64,000 nt of DNA from Nostocales cyanobacterium HT-58-2 (GTDB lineage Bacteria > Cyanobacteriota > Cyanobacteriia > Cyanobacteriales > Nostocaceae): NCBI GenBank assembly GCA_002163975.1, contig CP019636.1, positions 124,001-188,000 on the forward strand, given 5' to 3'. The translations under genes were made by a program, and so were the position numbers. The notes beneath the pieces were generated by a model. That model was not told where the DNA came from, did no database searches, and saw only the letters and a list, made by a program, of their open reading frames with translations. Below, in pieces: positions 9,914 to 18,555 of this stretch. Each line of letters opens with the position of its first letter. Position 1 is the stretch's first letter.

Positions 9914-11503
9914 TCAGGTCGCAGCAGATACCTTCAAACTGCTGGGTTCTCCAAGATCTCCTTGCAACACCACTCCTCGCTGATTTGCTTGCAAATGACG
10001 CAGAATCTTGTAAATTGCCTCAATTTGGTCTGTTGCACCTGCCTTTTGAGCAATTTCCTCAAGGGAAAGCTCTGTTTTTTCTGTTTGCAACACTTCCACG
10101 ACTTTTGTTTGCAACTCAAGAATGACAGCAGCAGCTTTTTTACCAGCTTCTACGCCTGGTTGATGGTAGGCGTTGATGTTAACTAAACTGGCATAAAAAC
10201 CGACAGCGCGCTCATATAAAGCAATTAACGCTCCCACTGTACGGGGATTGACTTGGGGAATGGTTACTGTAATCGAGTCGCGCTGGTTTTCAAAAAGTGC
10301 CTGTCGGGTTCCCTGGAGAAAACCAGAGAGATAATCGCCAGATGTGATTCCGGGTTCAATTTCTGCAGATGGACCCTTGCGGTCTTCCAAAACTTCAATG
10401 AAGGTGGTGAAGAAATTCGGCACCCCTTCGCGTAACTGCTGAACGTAAGCGTGTTGGTCGGTTGAGCCTTTGTTGCCATAAACGGCAATACCTTGGTAAA
10501 CAGTGTTGCCTTCTAAATCTTTCTCCTTACCCAAGGATTCCATCACCAGCTGTTGCAAATAGCGGCTGAATAAAAGTAAGCTGTCTTTGTAGGGTAGGAC
10601 AACCATGTCTTTTTCGCCCCGCCCATTGCCGGCATAGTACCAAGACAAAGCTAACAAAGCAGCTGGGTTTTGTTTGAGATCAGGTGTGCGAGTGGCGTCA
10701 TCCATCTCTTTTGCACCCTGAAGCATGGCAAGGATATCGATGCCTTGCAATGCTGCTGGTAACAGTCCTACAGCCGACATTTCTGAGGTGCGTCCTCCCA
10801 CCCAATCGAACATGGGAAATCGTGCCAGCCAGCCTTCGGATTTTGCTTGTTTGTCCAGCTTACTATCTGGCATAGTAATGGCGATCGCATATTGAGCAAA
10901 TTCCAAATTCTGTCCAGAGTAAGCTTTTTTGACTTCAATCATGCCATTGCGCGGTTCTGGCGTTCCCCCAGACTTGGAAATGACCAAGACTAAGGTGCTG
11001 GCAAGGCGATTTCTCAGATGGGTCAAAATGCGGTCAATGCCAGCGGGATCGGTATTATCGATGAAGTGAATTGCCAGAGGCGGGAAATCTGGGGCTAAGG
11101 CTTCAGCAACAAATTCCGGACCCAGGGCAGAACCACCAATGCCAATAGAAATAATATCGGTGAAGCGAGAAGCTTTGGGAGGATGAATCCCGCCAGTGTG
11201 GATTTTTTCAGCAAAAACTTGAATTTGCTCTATGCTGTCCACAATTTCTTGTGTCAGTTCTGGCGTAGGGGCTAAATCGGGATTTCGCAACCAATAGTGT
11301 CCAACCATGCGATTTTCATCCGGGTTGGCGATCGCACCCTTCTCAAGTTCCGCCATATCCGCAAAAGCTTTTTCAAACTTCGGCTGCAACTTCTCGACGA
11401 AGGCATCATCAAACCGCATCCGGCTCACATCCAGGTATAGTCCCAATCCTTCATGGAAATATAACCATTGCTGGTATCGTTGCCAAAGTGCCGTAGCGTC
11501 CAT
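9914..11503 (-). CDS. pgi: Glucose-6-phosphate isomerase, canonical family
   Basis: This 529-aa enzyme is the standard cyanobacterial phosphoglucose isomerase linking glycolysis, glycogen metabolism and the pentose phosphate pathway. It carries [36 protein letters not shown] and [16 protein letters not shown], with the catalytic Glu/His region further on ([13 protein letters not shown]). It differs in length and motifs from the Tal-Pgi-type isomerase at 1446-3191. The C-terminus overlaps no neighbour and there is a 124-bp gap to the cupin gene. Confidence 0.95.
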   Translation of the reverse strand: MDATALWQRYQQWLYFHEGLGLYLDVSRMRFDDAFVEKLQPKFEKAFADMAELEKGAIANPDENRMVGHYWLRNPDLAPTPELTQEIVDSIEQIQVFAEKIHTGGIHPPKASRFTDIISIGIGGSALGPEFVAEALAPDFPPLAIHFIDNTDPAGIDRILTHLRNRLASTLVLVISKSGGTPEPRNGMIEVKKAYSGQNLEFAQYAIAITMPDSKLDKQAKSEGWLARFPMFDWVGGRTSEMSAVGLLPAALQGIDILAMLQGAKEMDDATRTPDLKQNPAALLALSWYYAGNGRGEKDMVVLPYKDSLLLFSRYLQQLVMESLGKEKDLEGNTVYQGIAVYGNKGSTDQHAYVQQLREGVPNFFTTFIEVLEDRKGPSAEIEPGITSGDYLSGFLQGTRQALFENQRDSITVTIPQVNPRTVGALIALYERAVGFYASLVNINAYHQPGVEAGKKAAAVILELQTKVVEVLQTEKTELSLEEIAQKAGATDQIEAIYKILRHLQANQRGVVLQGDLGEPSSLKVSAAT

Positions 11504-11608
11504 AGGGAAATCTCAAGTAAAGTGATTTTCAAAAACAAGTTTAAGCCAAGGTGCCAGCAGTCCCTTGTCTACCTTATACAGTTTTAAGTGTTGGCTTAAT
11601 GATTCACC

Positions 11609-11866
11609 CTAAACATCTGGCATAGGTATGACGCGCAAGAATTTCACAATGTTACCTCTAACTTCCATACCAATTAAATAATTATCTAGAGTAAAGCGGT
11701 AAAAAATACCCTCAGTATCAAGCTGTCGAATTTCTGGTAAACAATGCAGCAGCCCCTTTTTACCAAACTCAATAAAGACAAAATCATACACCTGCTGGTA
11801 GGCAGCTGGTTCTAAACTTTTCAGGTCTACAAGAAAAGACCTCGCATAGCGCATTTCCATTTTCAC
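11609..11866 (-). CDS. RelE/ParE-like toxin
   Basis: The 85-aa product has the layout of a RelE/ParE-superfamily mRNA interferase or gyrase toxin: N-terminal MRYARSFLVDLKSL, a helical middle, the FYRFTLDNYLIGMEV beta-hairpin and a basic FLRVIPM end. In this family the toxin normally follows a small antitoxin gene with little or no gap. Here the next upstream small ORF is 355 bp away at 12222-12419, beyond a structured remnant. The fold is assigned by pattern only and the target is unknown. Confidence 0.65.
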   Translation of the reverse strand: MKMEMRYARSFLVDLKSLEPAAYQQVYDFVFIEFGKKGLLHCLPEIRQLDTEGIFYRFTLDNYLIGMEVRGNIVKFLRVIPMPDV

Positions 11867-11894
11867 ACATTATCACCTTTAAAAGTCATCAAGG

Positions 11895-12092
11895 ACCAAC
11901 CGCATGCAGTGCCAGCGCTCTCCGGTAAGTGACGTTCACCGTACTCAGAAAGAGCACAAGAGAGCAGCCTGGTGCGACAGGCACTCAAGGACGCCTAGCA
12001 TCTGGGCTACTGAGAAAGCATACCCGAAGGGAGACTCTTTCAGCCCTTGCGGACTGGTGTTCCTGAGTCCTAAGATACTCTCATCTTGAGGT
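11895..12092 (+). ncRNA. Structured multi-hairpin remnant (IS200/IS605 right-end/omegaRNA-like)
   Basis: This stretch is far more GC-rich than its surroundings and packs several stems: GCCTG/CAGGC near 11972-11987, CTGAGAAAG/CTTTCAG around a CCCGAAGGG hairpin (about 12011-12042), and a closing CCTAAGAT/ATCTTGAGG stem (about 12069-12092). The order and spacing resemble the right-end scaffold of cyanobacterial tnpB elements as I remember them. No tnpB ORF is adjacent. It separates the toxin from the antitoxin-like ORF. An unrelated small RNA is the alternative. Confidence 0.4.
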
Positions 12093-12221
12093 TTTTAACC
12101 CACATCCATTTAGGGTGATTCAGTGTCCAAAGGTTTTGCTAACATTTGCCTAACAATAACTTTATTGGTTACTTGATACTCTCACGGAAAAACAGAGCAA
12201 ATAAGAAAGCATTACTGCTGC

Positions 12222-12419
12222 CTACGAAAACATCACCAGTTGCATAGCTTCTTCTTGAGTTAAAGTATCCCAAGGTTGTTGCCTACGCTTGACTTCATGT
12301 ATGGCTTTCATCATATAAAAGTCACAATGTAGAGCATAAACAATGCTCCAAGTACTTTCTAAATCGTCGTCAGCTAACTGTTCAATCAAGTGATGAATTC
12401 TCATTCGCAGCAAATTCAT
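12222..12419 (-). CDS. Small antitoxin-like hypothetical protein
   Basis: This 65-aa ORF begins MNLLRMRIHHLIEQLADDDLESTW and ends DTLTQEEAMQLVMFS. That layout (a leucine-rich helical N-terminus like HLIEQLADDDL, then a PWDTLTQEEA tail) is seen in small cyanobacterial antitoxins that precede RelE/ParE-type toxins. The gene is on the same strand as, and upstream of, the toxin at 11609-11866, but 355 bp away. The pairing is inference. Confidence 0.45.
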   Translation of the reverse strand: MNLLRMRIHHLIEQLADDDLESTWSIVYALHCDFYMMKAIHEVKRRQQPWDTLTQEEAMQLVMFS

Positions 12420-12590
12420 ATGCTACCTACTAAGCACAATCAACCCTAGTGTTCCCACAACTGTGGCGGTGGATAACAGCCGACAGAAGAAGGGGAATAT
12501 AGGAGTGTGGACAATAGGGAGAGTAAAGAAGTAAAAATTCTTATAACTCTTGACTTTTGGCTCTTGACTCTTGACTTTTGATTTTAACTT

Positions 12591-13724
12591 ATGGTTGAGT
12601 ATCTTATTTTCTTAACGATTTCTAGTTCAATTTTGGCTTTGTTCGGTCTGGGACTGAACTTGCAGTGGGGTTTTACGGGTTTGATTAACTTTGGTCATGT
12701 TGCCTTCATGACTCTGGGAGCATACACTACAGTGTTGTTAAGCTTAAAGGGTGTTCCCCTGTTGTTATCAGCACTGATTGGGGCGGTTATCGCAGCGTTG
12801 TTAGGATTGGCGATCGGTTTTTCAACTTTGCGCTTGCGAGAAGATTATTTGGCAATTGTAACAATTGGTGTCGGCGAATTGATCCGTCTTGTTGTCAACA
12901 ACCAGGATTTACCTGTTGGTAATGAGTGGAGATCTGGAGCGTTTGGTGTGCAAAGTTATCCTATACCCTTAGCAACTCTTGTGCCCAATATTTTTACCAA
13001 ACTTTTGTTGATTGGTGTGTTGACATTCCTTGCTGGTGTGACTTTATGGCAGTTGTGGCGGTGGATTCGCGTTTCTCAAGTATCAAATATTGCTAATTCA
13101 TCAAAGAAGGTAGGTAGCAAGCAAGAATTCATATCACGCCTGATTATAGGAGTATTGTTGGCACTGTTAACAGTGGCTATTTACATATCTGGTGTTATCG
13201 CCCTGTATAACTACAACCCAACAGGGGGTTTAATGCTGTTGTCACTTGTAGCATTAGCCTTTGTCTTCTGGCGTCTAGAAATTTTAGTGCGATCGCCCTG
13301 GGGTCGAGTCCTCAAAGCCATCCGCGAAGATGAAGAAGTTCCCAAAGCATTAGGAAAAAACGTCTTTTGGTACAAAATACAAGCGTTGATGCTGGGAGGT
13401 GCGATCGCAGGAGTTGCAGGTGCTTTCATCGCATGGCAACTTTCTGCGATCTATCCCAATAATTTTGAGCCGATAGAAACTTTCAATGCTTGGATTATCG
13501 TGATTTTAGGTGGTTCTGGCAATAACCTTGGCACAATTTTGGGTGCAGTACTGTACTTTATATACTACGAAGGTACGCGCAACTTGGATAAAATTATTCC
13601 CTTAGACTCAGACCGCTTAGGTGCATTACGCATCATGATTATTGGTTTGCTCTTGATGGTACTTATGATTTGGCGTCCTCAAGGTATCTTAGGGAAAAAG
13701 GAGGAACTCACCCTTGGCAAGTAA
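12591..13724 (+). CDS. LivM-type branched-chain/neutral amino acid ABC transporter permease
   Basis: This 377-aa integral membrane protein has the LivM/NatC-NatD signature NLQWGFTGLINFGHVAFMTLGAY near residues 24-46, the LRLREDYLAIVTIG motif (about 81-94), and the cytoplasmic coupling region SPWGRVLKAIREDEEVPKALGK (about 237-258) typical of BPD_transp_2 permeases. About 8-10 hydrophobic segments are visible. A long loop near residues 155-180 is less conserved. It overlaps the following ATPase gene by 11 bp, so the two form an operon. The periplasmic binding protein and second permease are elsewhere, as is common for the cyanobacterial N-I system. Confidence 0.88.
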   Translation: MVEYLIFLTISSSILALFGLGLNLQWGFTGLINFGHVAFMTLGAYTTVLLSLKGVPLLLSALIGAVIAALLGLAIGFSTLRLREDYLAIVTIGVGELIRLVVNNQDLPVGNEWRSGAFGVQSYPIPLATLVPNIFTKLLLIGVLTFLAGVTLWQLWRWIRVSQVSNIANSSKKVGSKQEFISRLIIGVLLALLTVAIYISGVIALYNYNPTGGLMLLSLVALAFVFWRLEILVRSPWGRVLKAIREDEEVPKALGKNVFWYKIQALMLGGAIAGVAGAFIAWQLSAIYPNNFEPIETFNAWIIVILGGSGNNLGTILGAVLYFIYYEGTRNLDKIIPLDSDRLGALRIMIIGLLLMVLMIWRPQGILGKKEELTLGK

Positions 13725-14499
13725 CGAGTCATCTCAATTTCCTCTCTTGTCTGCAACTGGGCTTTGCAAAAGCTTTGGTGGTATCAAGGCAGTAGATAAT
13801 GCCGAAATTCAAGTACCGAGTGGTAGTATCACGGGCTTGATTGGTCCTAACGGTGCAGGAAAAACCACATTATTTAATTTACTCTCACACTTCATCCGTC
13901 CAGACAAAGGACGGGTGACGTTTGACGGCGAACCCATACAGAACTTGCAGCCACACCAAATTGCCCAGATGGGAATGGTTCGTACGTTTCAAGTTGCCCG
14001 AGCTCTGTCACGGCTGTCGGTGCTGGAAAATATGCTGCTAGCAGCACAAAAACAAACAGGCGAAAAATTTTGGCAAGTCCAATTCCAACAACACAAAATT
14101 GCTCAGGAAGAAAAAGAACTCCGAGAACGGGCGCTGTTTTTGTTAGAATCTGTGGGCTTGGCACATAAAGCATATGATTACGCTGGCGGGTTATCTGGCG
14201 GACAACGCAAGCTGCTGGAAATGGGACGAGCACTCATGACCGATCCCAAGTTAATTTTGTTGGATGAACCAGCCGCTGGGGTAAATCCAAAACTCATCGG
14301 TGAGATATGCGATCGCATCCACGCCTGGAATAAAAATGGAATGACATTTTTGATTATTGAGCATAATATGGATGTAATCATGTCATTGTCCGATCACGTT
14401 TGGGTGCTAGCAGAGGGGCGAAATCTCGCTGACGGAACACCAGAAGAAATTCAGCGCAATGCAAAAGTTTTGGAGGCTTATCTGGGGAAGTCAGCATAG
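13714..14499 (+). CDS. LivG-type ABC transporter ATP-binding protein
   Basis: This 261-aa ATPase has Walker A GPNGAGKTT (about 43-51), the LSGGQRKLLEMGRAL signature, Walker B LILLDEPAAGVNP, and the switch His in IIEHNMD, with the LivG-type insert between Walker A and the signature. It should energise uptake of neutral or branched-chain amino acids with the upstream permease. The start is TTG at 13714, supported by GGAGGA about 8 bp upstream and by the absence of an earlier ATG; translation is probably coupled to the permease, whose stop is at 13722-13724. Confidence 0.9.
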   Translation: MASNESSQFPLLSATGLCKSFGGIKAVDNAEIQVPSGSITGLIGPNGAGKTTLFNLLSHFIRPDKGRVTFDGEPIQNLQPHQIAQMGMVRTFQVARALSRLSVLENMLLAAQKQTGEKFWQVQFQQHKIAQEEKELRERALFLLESVGLAHKAYDYAGGLSGGQRKLLEMGRALMTDPKLILLDEPAAGVNPKLIGEICDRIHAWNKNGMTFLIIEHNMDVIMSLSDHVWVLAEGRNLADGTPEEIQRNAKVLEAYLGKSA

Positions 14500-14590
14500 A
14501 AGTCACAAATTTAACTTTCTAACAATCAGCTACAAGCTGAATTATTGGTGTGTGGGATAGTATAGCCTTGTCTACACTGATAGAGTCATT

Positions 14591-15529
14591 ATGCCAGCTG
14601 GTAAAAAATTGTTTGGTTTGGCATTATTTGGTTTGGCTAAGATAGTCGCCATAACAGCGGTGATTCATACTTTTGTAGCTGTACCTGCTTTCCCTCAGTC
14701 CTCAATATTGGGAAACCCCCCATTATCCACAGACACCTCCAGCGACAATAACTCTAATATCAGCGCATTAGATGTCGCAAGACCCATTTTAATTGGTGGA
14801 GTTGCTGCACTTGCTTTAACAACACTTGGTTTGGCAACAGCACTCCTGTCTGGGAGAAATAAAGAACAAATAGAGGTGCAACTCAAAAGTGTCAGAGAAA
14901 TTGCTAATACTGCTAAAAGCTCACAATTAGCTTTAGGTTTACTTACCGCTAGACTGCAAAATAGAGCAGATGACTCTGAGAAAAGTCTTAGTTCAATAGC
15001 AGCAGAACTTATTGAAAGTTATCATACACAGGCTTTAGCTCAAGCAGCGGCACAGTTTTGGTTTAGTCTTTCAGCAGCAACTATTGGCTTTCTTTTGATT
15101 ATCTATATAGGTTTTTTTAACTCATTAAGACAACAACCTCAAATAACTTTTCTTAATACTTTTCCAGGTATTGCCATAGAAGCTGTCGCAGTACTATTTT
15201 TTAGGCAAGCAGAAGATACAAGGAAGCGCGCTACCCAACTTTATGATCGCTTGCGTTTAGATGATAAGCAAACACAAGCTATTGCTCTTATAGAATCTAT
15301 ACAAAATGAAGAGTTACGAGATTTAGTCAAGGCACAATGGGCATTACAGATTGTGGGATTAGAATCTCATCCAGTGGATCTCAATCCTTATTCGTCCCAA
15401 TTCCCATTACCAGGTGACTCCAGTTATAAAAAAGGTGAACAAAATAAAACAAGCGTAACAGAAGAAACAAAGAGTCCTAGTACCGAATTTGATTCAGCTT
15501 CTCGTCCCCCCGAAGTTGAAACTCACTGA
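14591..15529 (+). CDS. Membrane protein with TRADD-N-associated-type transmembrane domain
   Basis: This 312-aa protein has an N-terminal signal/anchor (about 8-32), a second hydrophobic stretch (about 62-86), then a region that I recognise as the cyanobacterial TRADD-N-associated two-TM domain: AAQFWFSLSAATIGFLLIIY (about 154-173), PGIAIEAVAVLFFRQAEDTR (about 193-212), and a helical tail with RATQLYDRLRLDDKQ and LVKAQWALQIVGL. In the family this domain accompanies predicted conflict-system proteins. Here it lacks an obvious TRADD-N or effector domain, and the last 50 residues are hydrophilic and low complexity. The molecular function is unknown. Confidence 0.6.
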   Translation: MPAGKKLFGLALFGLAKIVAITAVIHTFVAVPAFPQSSILGNPPLSTDTSSDNNSNISALDVARPILIGGVAALALTTLGLATALLSGRNKEQIEVQLKSVREIANTAKSSQLALGLLTARLQNRADDSEKSLSSIAAELIESYHTQALAQAAAQFWFSLSAATIGFLLIIYIGFFNSLRQQPQITFLNTFPGIAIEAVAVLFFRQAEDTRKRATQLYDRLRLDDKQTQAIALIESIQNEELRDLVKAQWALQIVGLESHPVDLNPYSSQFPLPGDSSYKKGEQNKTSVTEETKSPSTEFDSASRPPEVETH

Positions 15530-15599
15530 TATCTTGCAAAACTCTCAACCAATCCCATTTCATTTTGAGTTTGGTAGTAGCAACTTGTGAATTAAACAG

Positions 15600-16445
15600 T
15601 TAATTAAACAATGTCCCGAAGAAATTGATAATTGGTTTCCAAAAGATACCAGTTAATACGTAAGGCGCATATTGCAACAGTGGGAAGTTTGGCTGCTGTG
15701 ACAGCTTTATTGGTAAGTAGTTGAGCAGATAAGGCACTATACAGGTGAGTCCATAAGCAGTTACTAAAGCTATATTCAATTGCGGGGCAGAACCTGGTAA
15801 TGGGCTATGATAAATACCCAATAGGATAAAAGAAATCATGAAAAATTGCTCGCACCAAAATAAAGATTGAACTGGTAGAAAATAAACTAACCTAGGAAAG
15901 CTTTTATCTATTTTTTGTCGCATTCCTAACAAAACTGCCCAAGTTGCAGCCCCAACAACGCCGTCATCCTTCAATCCATAAATTCTTTGGAAGCGTCTAA
16001 CGGCTCTTTCGGTTTCCCTATCAAAATATCCATCTGGCTTTTTTTTGGAAAATCCTTCTTGGTAGAGGATGTTTTGCACTTCGGTCACTGAATCCTGTAA
16101 TTCAGGAGAGATAGTTTTACGATTATAAAAAAGCTTTGGGTAGAAAAGACAAGCCCAGCTCAAAGGTCCAACCACTCCATCCACCTGGAGATTATTAGTT
16201 TTTTGAAATTTTTTGACTGCCTCTTCTGTTTCCAAATCAAATTTGCCAGTAATATTTGCGAGAAAAGCTTGAGCTTGCAAACGTTCTTGTAGTTCATAAA
16301 TAAACTCCTCTACAGATTTTGGCGTAAAGCCTCGGTAGAGTATTGGACGTTTATGGAACAAACAAACTTGTTTTTCTTCTGGGAAATAACGCTTGGGCTG
16401 CGTTATGCCAAGTAAGAGGTTGAGGAACCTAGTTGATTTATTCAT
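15600..16445 (-). CDS. Membrane protein with two peptidoglycan-binding domains
   Basis: The 281-aa product carries two PG_binding_1 repeats, near residues 47-105 (VKKFQKTNNLQVDGVVGPLSW) and 120-175 (VRRFQRIYGLKDDGVVGAATW). Each has the three-helix pattern with the VDGVVG-type turn that binds peptidoglycan. A C-terminal third (about 185-281) holds three hydrophobic segments. Domains that normally face the periplasm precede the membrane segments, so the topology would put the N-terminus outside, yet no signal peptide is clear. It is separate from the Cys-rich small gene upstream, which has its own terminator. Confidence 0.7.
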   Translation of the reverse strand: MNKSTRFLNLLLGITQPKRYFPEEKQVCLFHKRPILYRGFTPKSVEEFIYELQERLQAQAFLANITGKFDLETEEAVKKFQKTNNLQVDGVVGPLSWACLFYPKLFYNRKTISPELQDSVTEVQNILYQEGFSKKKPDGYFDRETERAVRRFQRIYGLKDDGVVGAATWAVLLGMRQKIDKSFPRLVYFLPVQSLFWCEQFFMISFILLGIYHSPLPGSAPQLNIALVTAYGLTCIVPYLLNYLPIKLSQQPNFPLLQYAPYVLTGIFWKPIINFFGTLFN

Positions 16446-16491
16446 TCAGCTCTCCTAATGTTAAATCTGGCACGGTTGAAGCGTCATGAAA

Positions 16492-16519
16492 AAGCCCACA
16501 GGTTACAAACCTGGGGCTT
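16492..16519 (-). terminator. Terminator of the small Cys-rich gene
   Basis: Read on the minus strand, AAGCCC/GGGCTT and the inner AGGTT/AACCT form a strong hairpin followed by TTTTTCATG. It lies between the stop of the gene at 16563-16763 and the start of the peptidoglycan-binding gene. Confidence 0.7.
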
Positions 16520-16562
16520 GGGGAATGTAACCGTTCTTTGTACAACTCGTAAACAATATTGT

Positions 16563-16763
16563 TTATTTACGGCTCTCTATCGTGGGATTGAAGAGGTTTG
16601 GCACTTCTGTTTGAGACTCATTTGAAATGACTCTTTGACTCAGCCAGAAAGCAAAAAGCAGCGTCAGAATAAAAATCAAGGGAGTTGGTAGAGGATTCCA
16701 GTGATTGCAATCGCCATAGCAATTTTGTGAATTGTTACAGTTGCATCTATAAGGACACGCCAT
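16563..16763 (-). CDS. Small Cys-rich single-span membrane protein
   Basis: This 66-aa ORF has an N-terminal cysteine cluster (CPYRCNCNNSQNCYGDC, five Cys in about 17 residues), one hydrophobic span (PLPTPLIFILTLLFAFWLSQ), and a polar tail. The start has AAGGAGTCTC about 7 bp upstream, and a terminator follows, which supports a real gene. The Cys cluster could bind metal or form disulfides. I do not recognise the family. Confidence 0.55.
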   Translation of the reverse strand: MACPYRCNCNNSQNCYGDCNHWNPLPTPLIFILTLLFAFWLSQRVISNESQTEVPNLFNPTIESRK

Positions 16764-16907
16764 AAGAGAGACTCCTTAAAAATTGAAACTCAACTGTGGA
16801 TATTTCTAAAAAGTGCTGGTTAAGGTTCTGCTCTGGTAAATTTCAAAGCAGGTTTGGTAACAGCTTGTTCAGCAGCTTGCGTTGTGAGTTATTTTTGGTA
16901 TTTTAAA

Positions 16908-17013
16908 ATGCCGCACAAATTTAAATGCCGCATTTATTATCTAAATTTTATGTAAATGCTACTTAAAATGTCAAGTGGCATAAAAAACTAAGCGGCATAA
17001 TAAAGTGAGGCAT
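16908..17013 (+). promoter_or_regulatory. Cluster of TGCCGC-type half-sites
   Basis: ATGCCGCA occurs at 16908-16915 and 16925-16932, and the reverse complement appears as AGTGGCAT (16974-16981), AGCGGCAT (16991-16998) and AGGCAT (17008-17013). The five half-sites lie in very AT-rich DNA just before an HTH-containing gene at 17032. The arrangement, two in one orientation and three in the other, suggests an operator for that regulator; this is inference. TAAAATG-type AT-rich boxes between them could hold the promoter. Confidence 0.5.
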
Positions 17014-17031
17014 TAAAAAAGGATTCTAGAT

Positions 17032-18483
17032 ATGGTGATGAAGGAGTTTCTCAAGGGTTTATTTCAAGCGCGAAGTTTGTCGGATGCTGAGGCTGAGGTC
17101 GTGTTTCGCGCTTTAGAAGAAAAACCTATAGAAGTGATAGCGCAGGAACTAAACATTTCTGCCAACGCTGTTCGTAAGCGCTTGGGAGAAGCTTATGACA
17201 AACTCGGTGTCCCCGGACGAGGTCCTGGGAAATTAGCAAAGTTGCAGCAGATGCTTTCATCCCAGTATCAAACCCAAAGCATCCAAAAAGTTTTGATTTG
17301 GTGGTCTGGTGAGGATGCTCAGCACCTTGCTGAGAGTCTCAAAAACACCATCCTTTCATATCCACAGTTAGAAACTAGAGTGTGTACTATTGATCCAGCA
17401 GCAGGCAAAGTTTGGCAAACTGAGATAGAACAGAACTTAGAAAAGACAGATTTTGCTATAGGGTGCCTAACCTCCAGTAGCTCAGAAAATCCTTGGGTAA
17501 ACTTTGCAGTTGGTTTCCTGGCAGGAAGATTAAGCAATAAGTTCGTGCGCTTAGATGAAAGGTTGCGGGGTGTCTTAGCGCAATTGCCAGCAATTGATGG
17601 TACCTCGCAACAGGAACTGGCACAGTTGCTTCAGGAAATCACGAGCACTGAGCCACAAAAAGCTAGGGAATGGGTAGAATTCAAATTTCCCCAATGGCAA
17701 AAAGAACTGGAACGTGTACCAAACAAATCAGCGTCTTCTGAAGAAGATAGCCTGACCAAGACGCTTGATTCGATAAAAGAAGCAGAGAACTACCTAAAAG
17801 CTAACAAATACGTTCGCGAGAACGTATGCTTTGAACTCATCATTCTTAACTCTGTTACGGAAATTCGCCAACAACTTTTGGCTGTGAATTTAGATTACCG
17901 CCTTCCTGCAGTTCTCTACCCACAGTGCCTTATCCAGATGCAACGAGAGTGGAAAGCTCGCGTGACAGCGCTAGCTCTTGTTGATCATCAAGAACAATTT
18001 TGGCCCGAGGCAGTTGGTAGAGAAATTTTAGATACAGCTGACCCTGAAAGTATGAGAGTGTTTGTCTTTACAAGACCAGAGGACTTTGATCGCAACTTTG
18101 AAATGCTCCTAGAACATGCGAGCAAATACAATGTCTTCGCTATGAGCTACAAGTCGCTTGCTAGTAACTATGATGGGTTTGTGAAGGACTTTTCAGTCAT
18201 TGAAGTATCAAGTAACGAGATACTTGCAGAATACATAGAGCCAGATGACAAAAGTCAAGTGAAGATGATCCGTTTTGCTGCTGAGACCAAAGAAGTAAAA
18301 GTTCACAAGGACAAGATAAAGGAAATTATTAACAGCCGAGATACGATTTCGATAGAAAAAGGGCTTAGAGAAATCATTAATCGCGCGCAGCAAATTAAAA
18401 TTAGTGACTTTGATGCATTACGAAGTCTAAATCAAATTCAAGAAGAGATTCGTACAAATTTACGCAAACAACTTTTTGCATGA
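17032..18483 (+). CDS. HTH plus TIR-like domain regulator of unknown function
   Basis: The 483-aa protein begins with a LuxR/sigma4-like HTH (about 12-62: LSDAEAEVVFRALEE, then IAQELNISANAVRKRLGEAY). A TIR-like alpha/beta region follows (about 85-170): VLIWWSGED, TDFAIGCLTSSSSENPWVNFAVGFLAGRL. TIR NADases carry a Glu in the WVNFE-AGALA position; here the corresponding residue is Ala, so activity is doubtful. Residues 240-483 hold an unrecognised domain with helical stretches. AAGGA lies about 10 bp before ATG 17032. A methyltransferase gene follows 72 bp later. Context and domain order suggest a signalling or conflict-type regulator. Confidence 0.6.
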   Translation: MVMKEFLKGLFQARSLSDAEAEVVFRALEEKPIEVIAQELNISANAVRKRLGEAYDKLGVPGRGPGKLAKLQQMLSSQYQTQSIQKVLIWWSGEDAQHLAESLKNTILSYPQLETRVCTIDPAAGKVWQTEIEQNLEKTDFAIGCLTSSSSENPWVNFAVGFLAGRLSNKFVRLDERLRGVLAQLPAIDGTSQQELAQLLQEITSTEPQKAREWVEFKFPQWQKELERVPNKSASSEEDSLTKTLDSIKEAENYLKANKYVRENVCFELIILNSVTEIRQQLLAVNLDYRLPAVLYPQCLIQMQREWKARVTALALVDHQEQFWPEAVGREILDTADPESMRVFVFTRPEDFDRNFEMLLEHASKYNVFAMSYKSLASNYDGFVKDFSVIEVSSNEILAEYIEPDDKSQVKMIRFAAETKEVKVHKDKIKEIINSRDTISIEKGLREIINRAQQIKISDFDALRSLNQIQEEIRTNLRKQLFA

Positions 18484-18555
18484 GATGTTTGATAAGTTAC
18501 ACCACATCTAGCTGTATTTTTGGATAAACAACAAATATTTGTGTGAGGTAGTGTT

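Noticed and set aside
11904-12089. 61-aa plus-strand ORF within the multi-hairpin element
   Set aside because: Sequence is dominated by hairpin-forming motifs and gives no plausible protein; explained better as structured RNA or transposon end.
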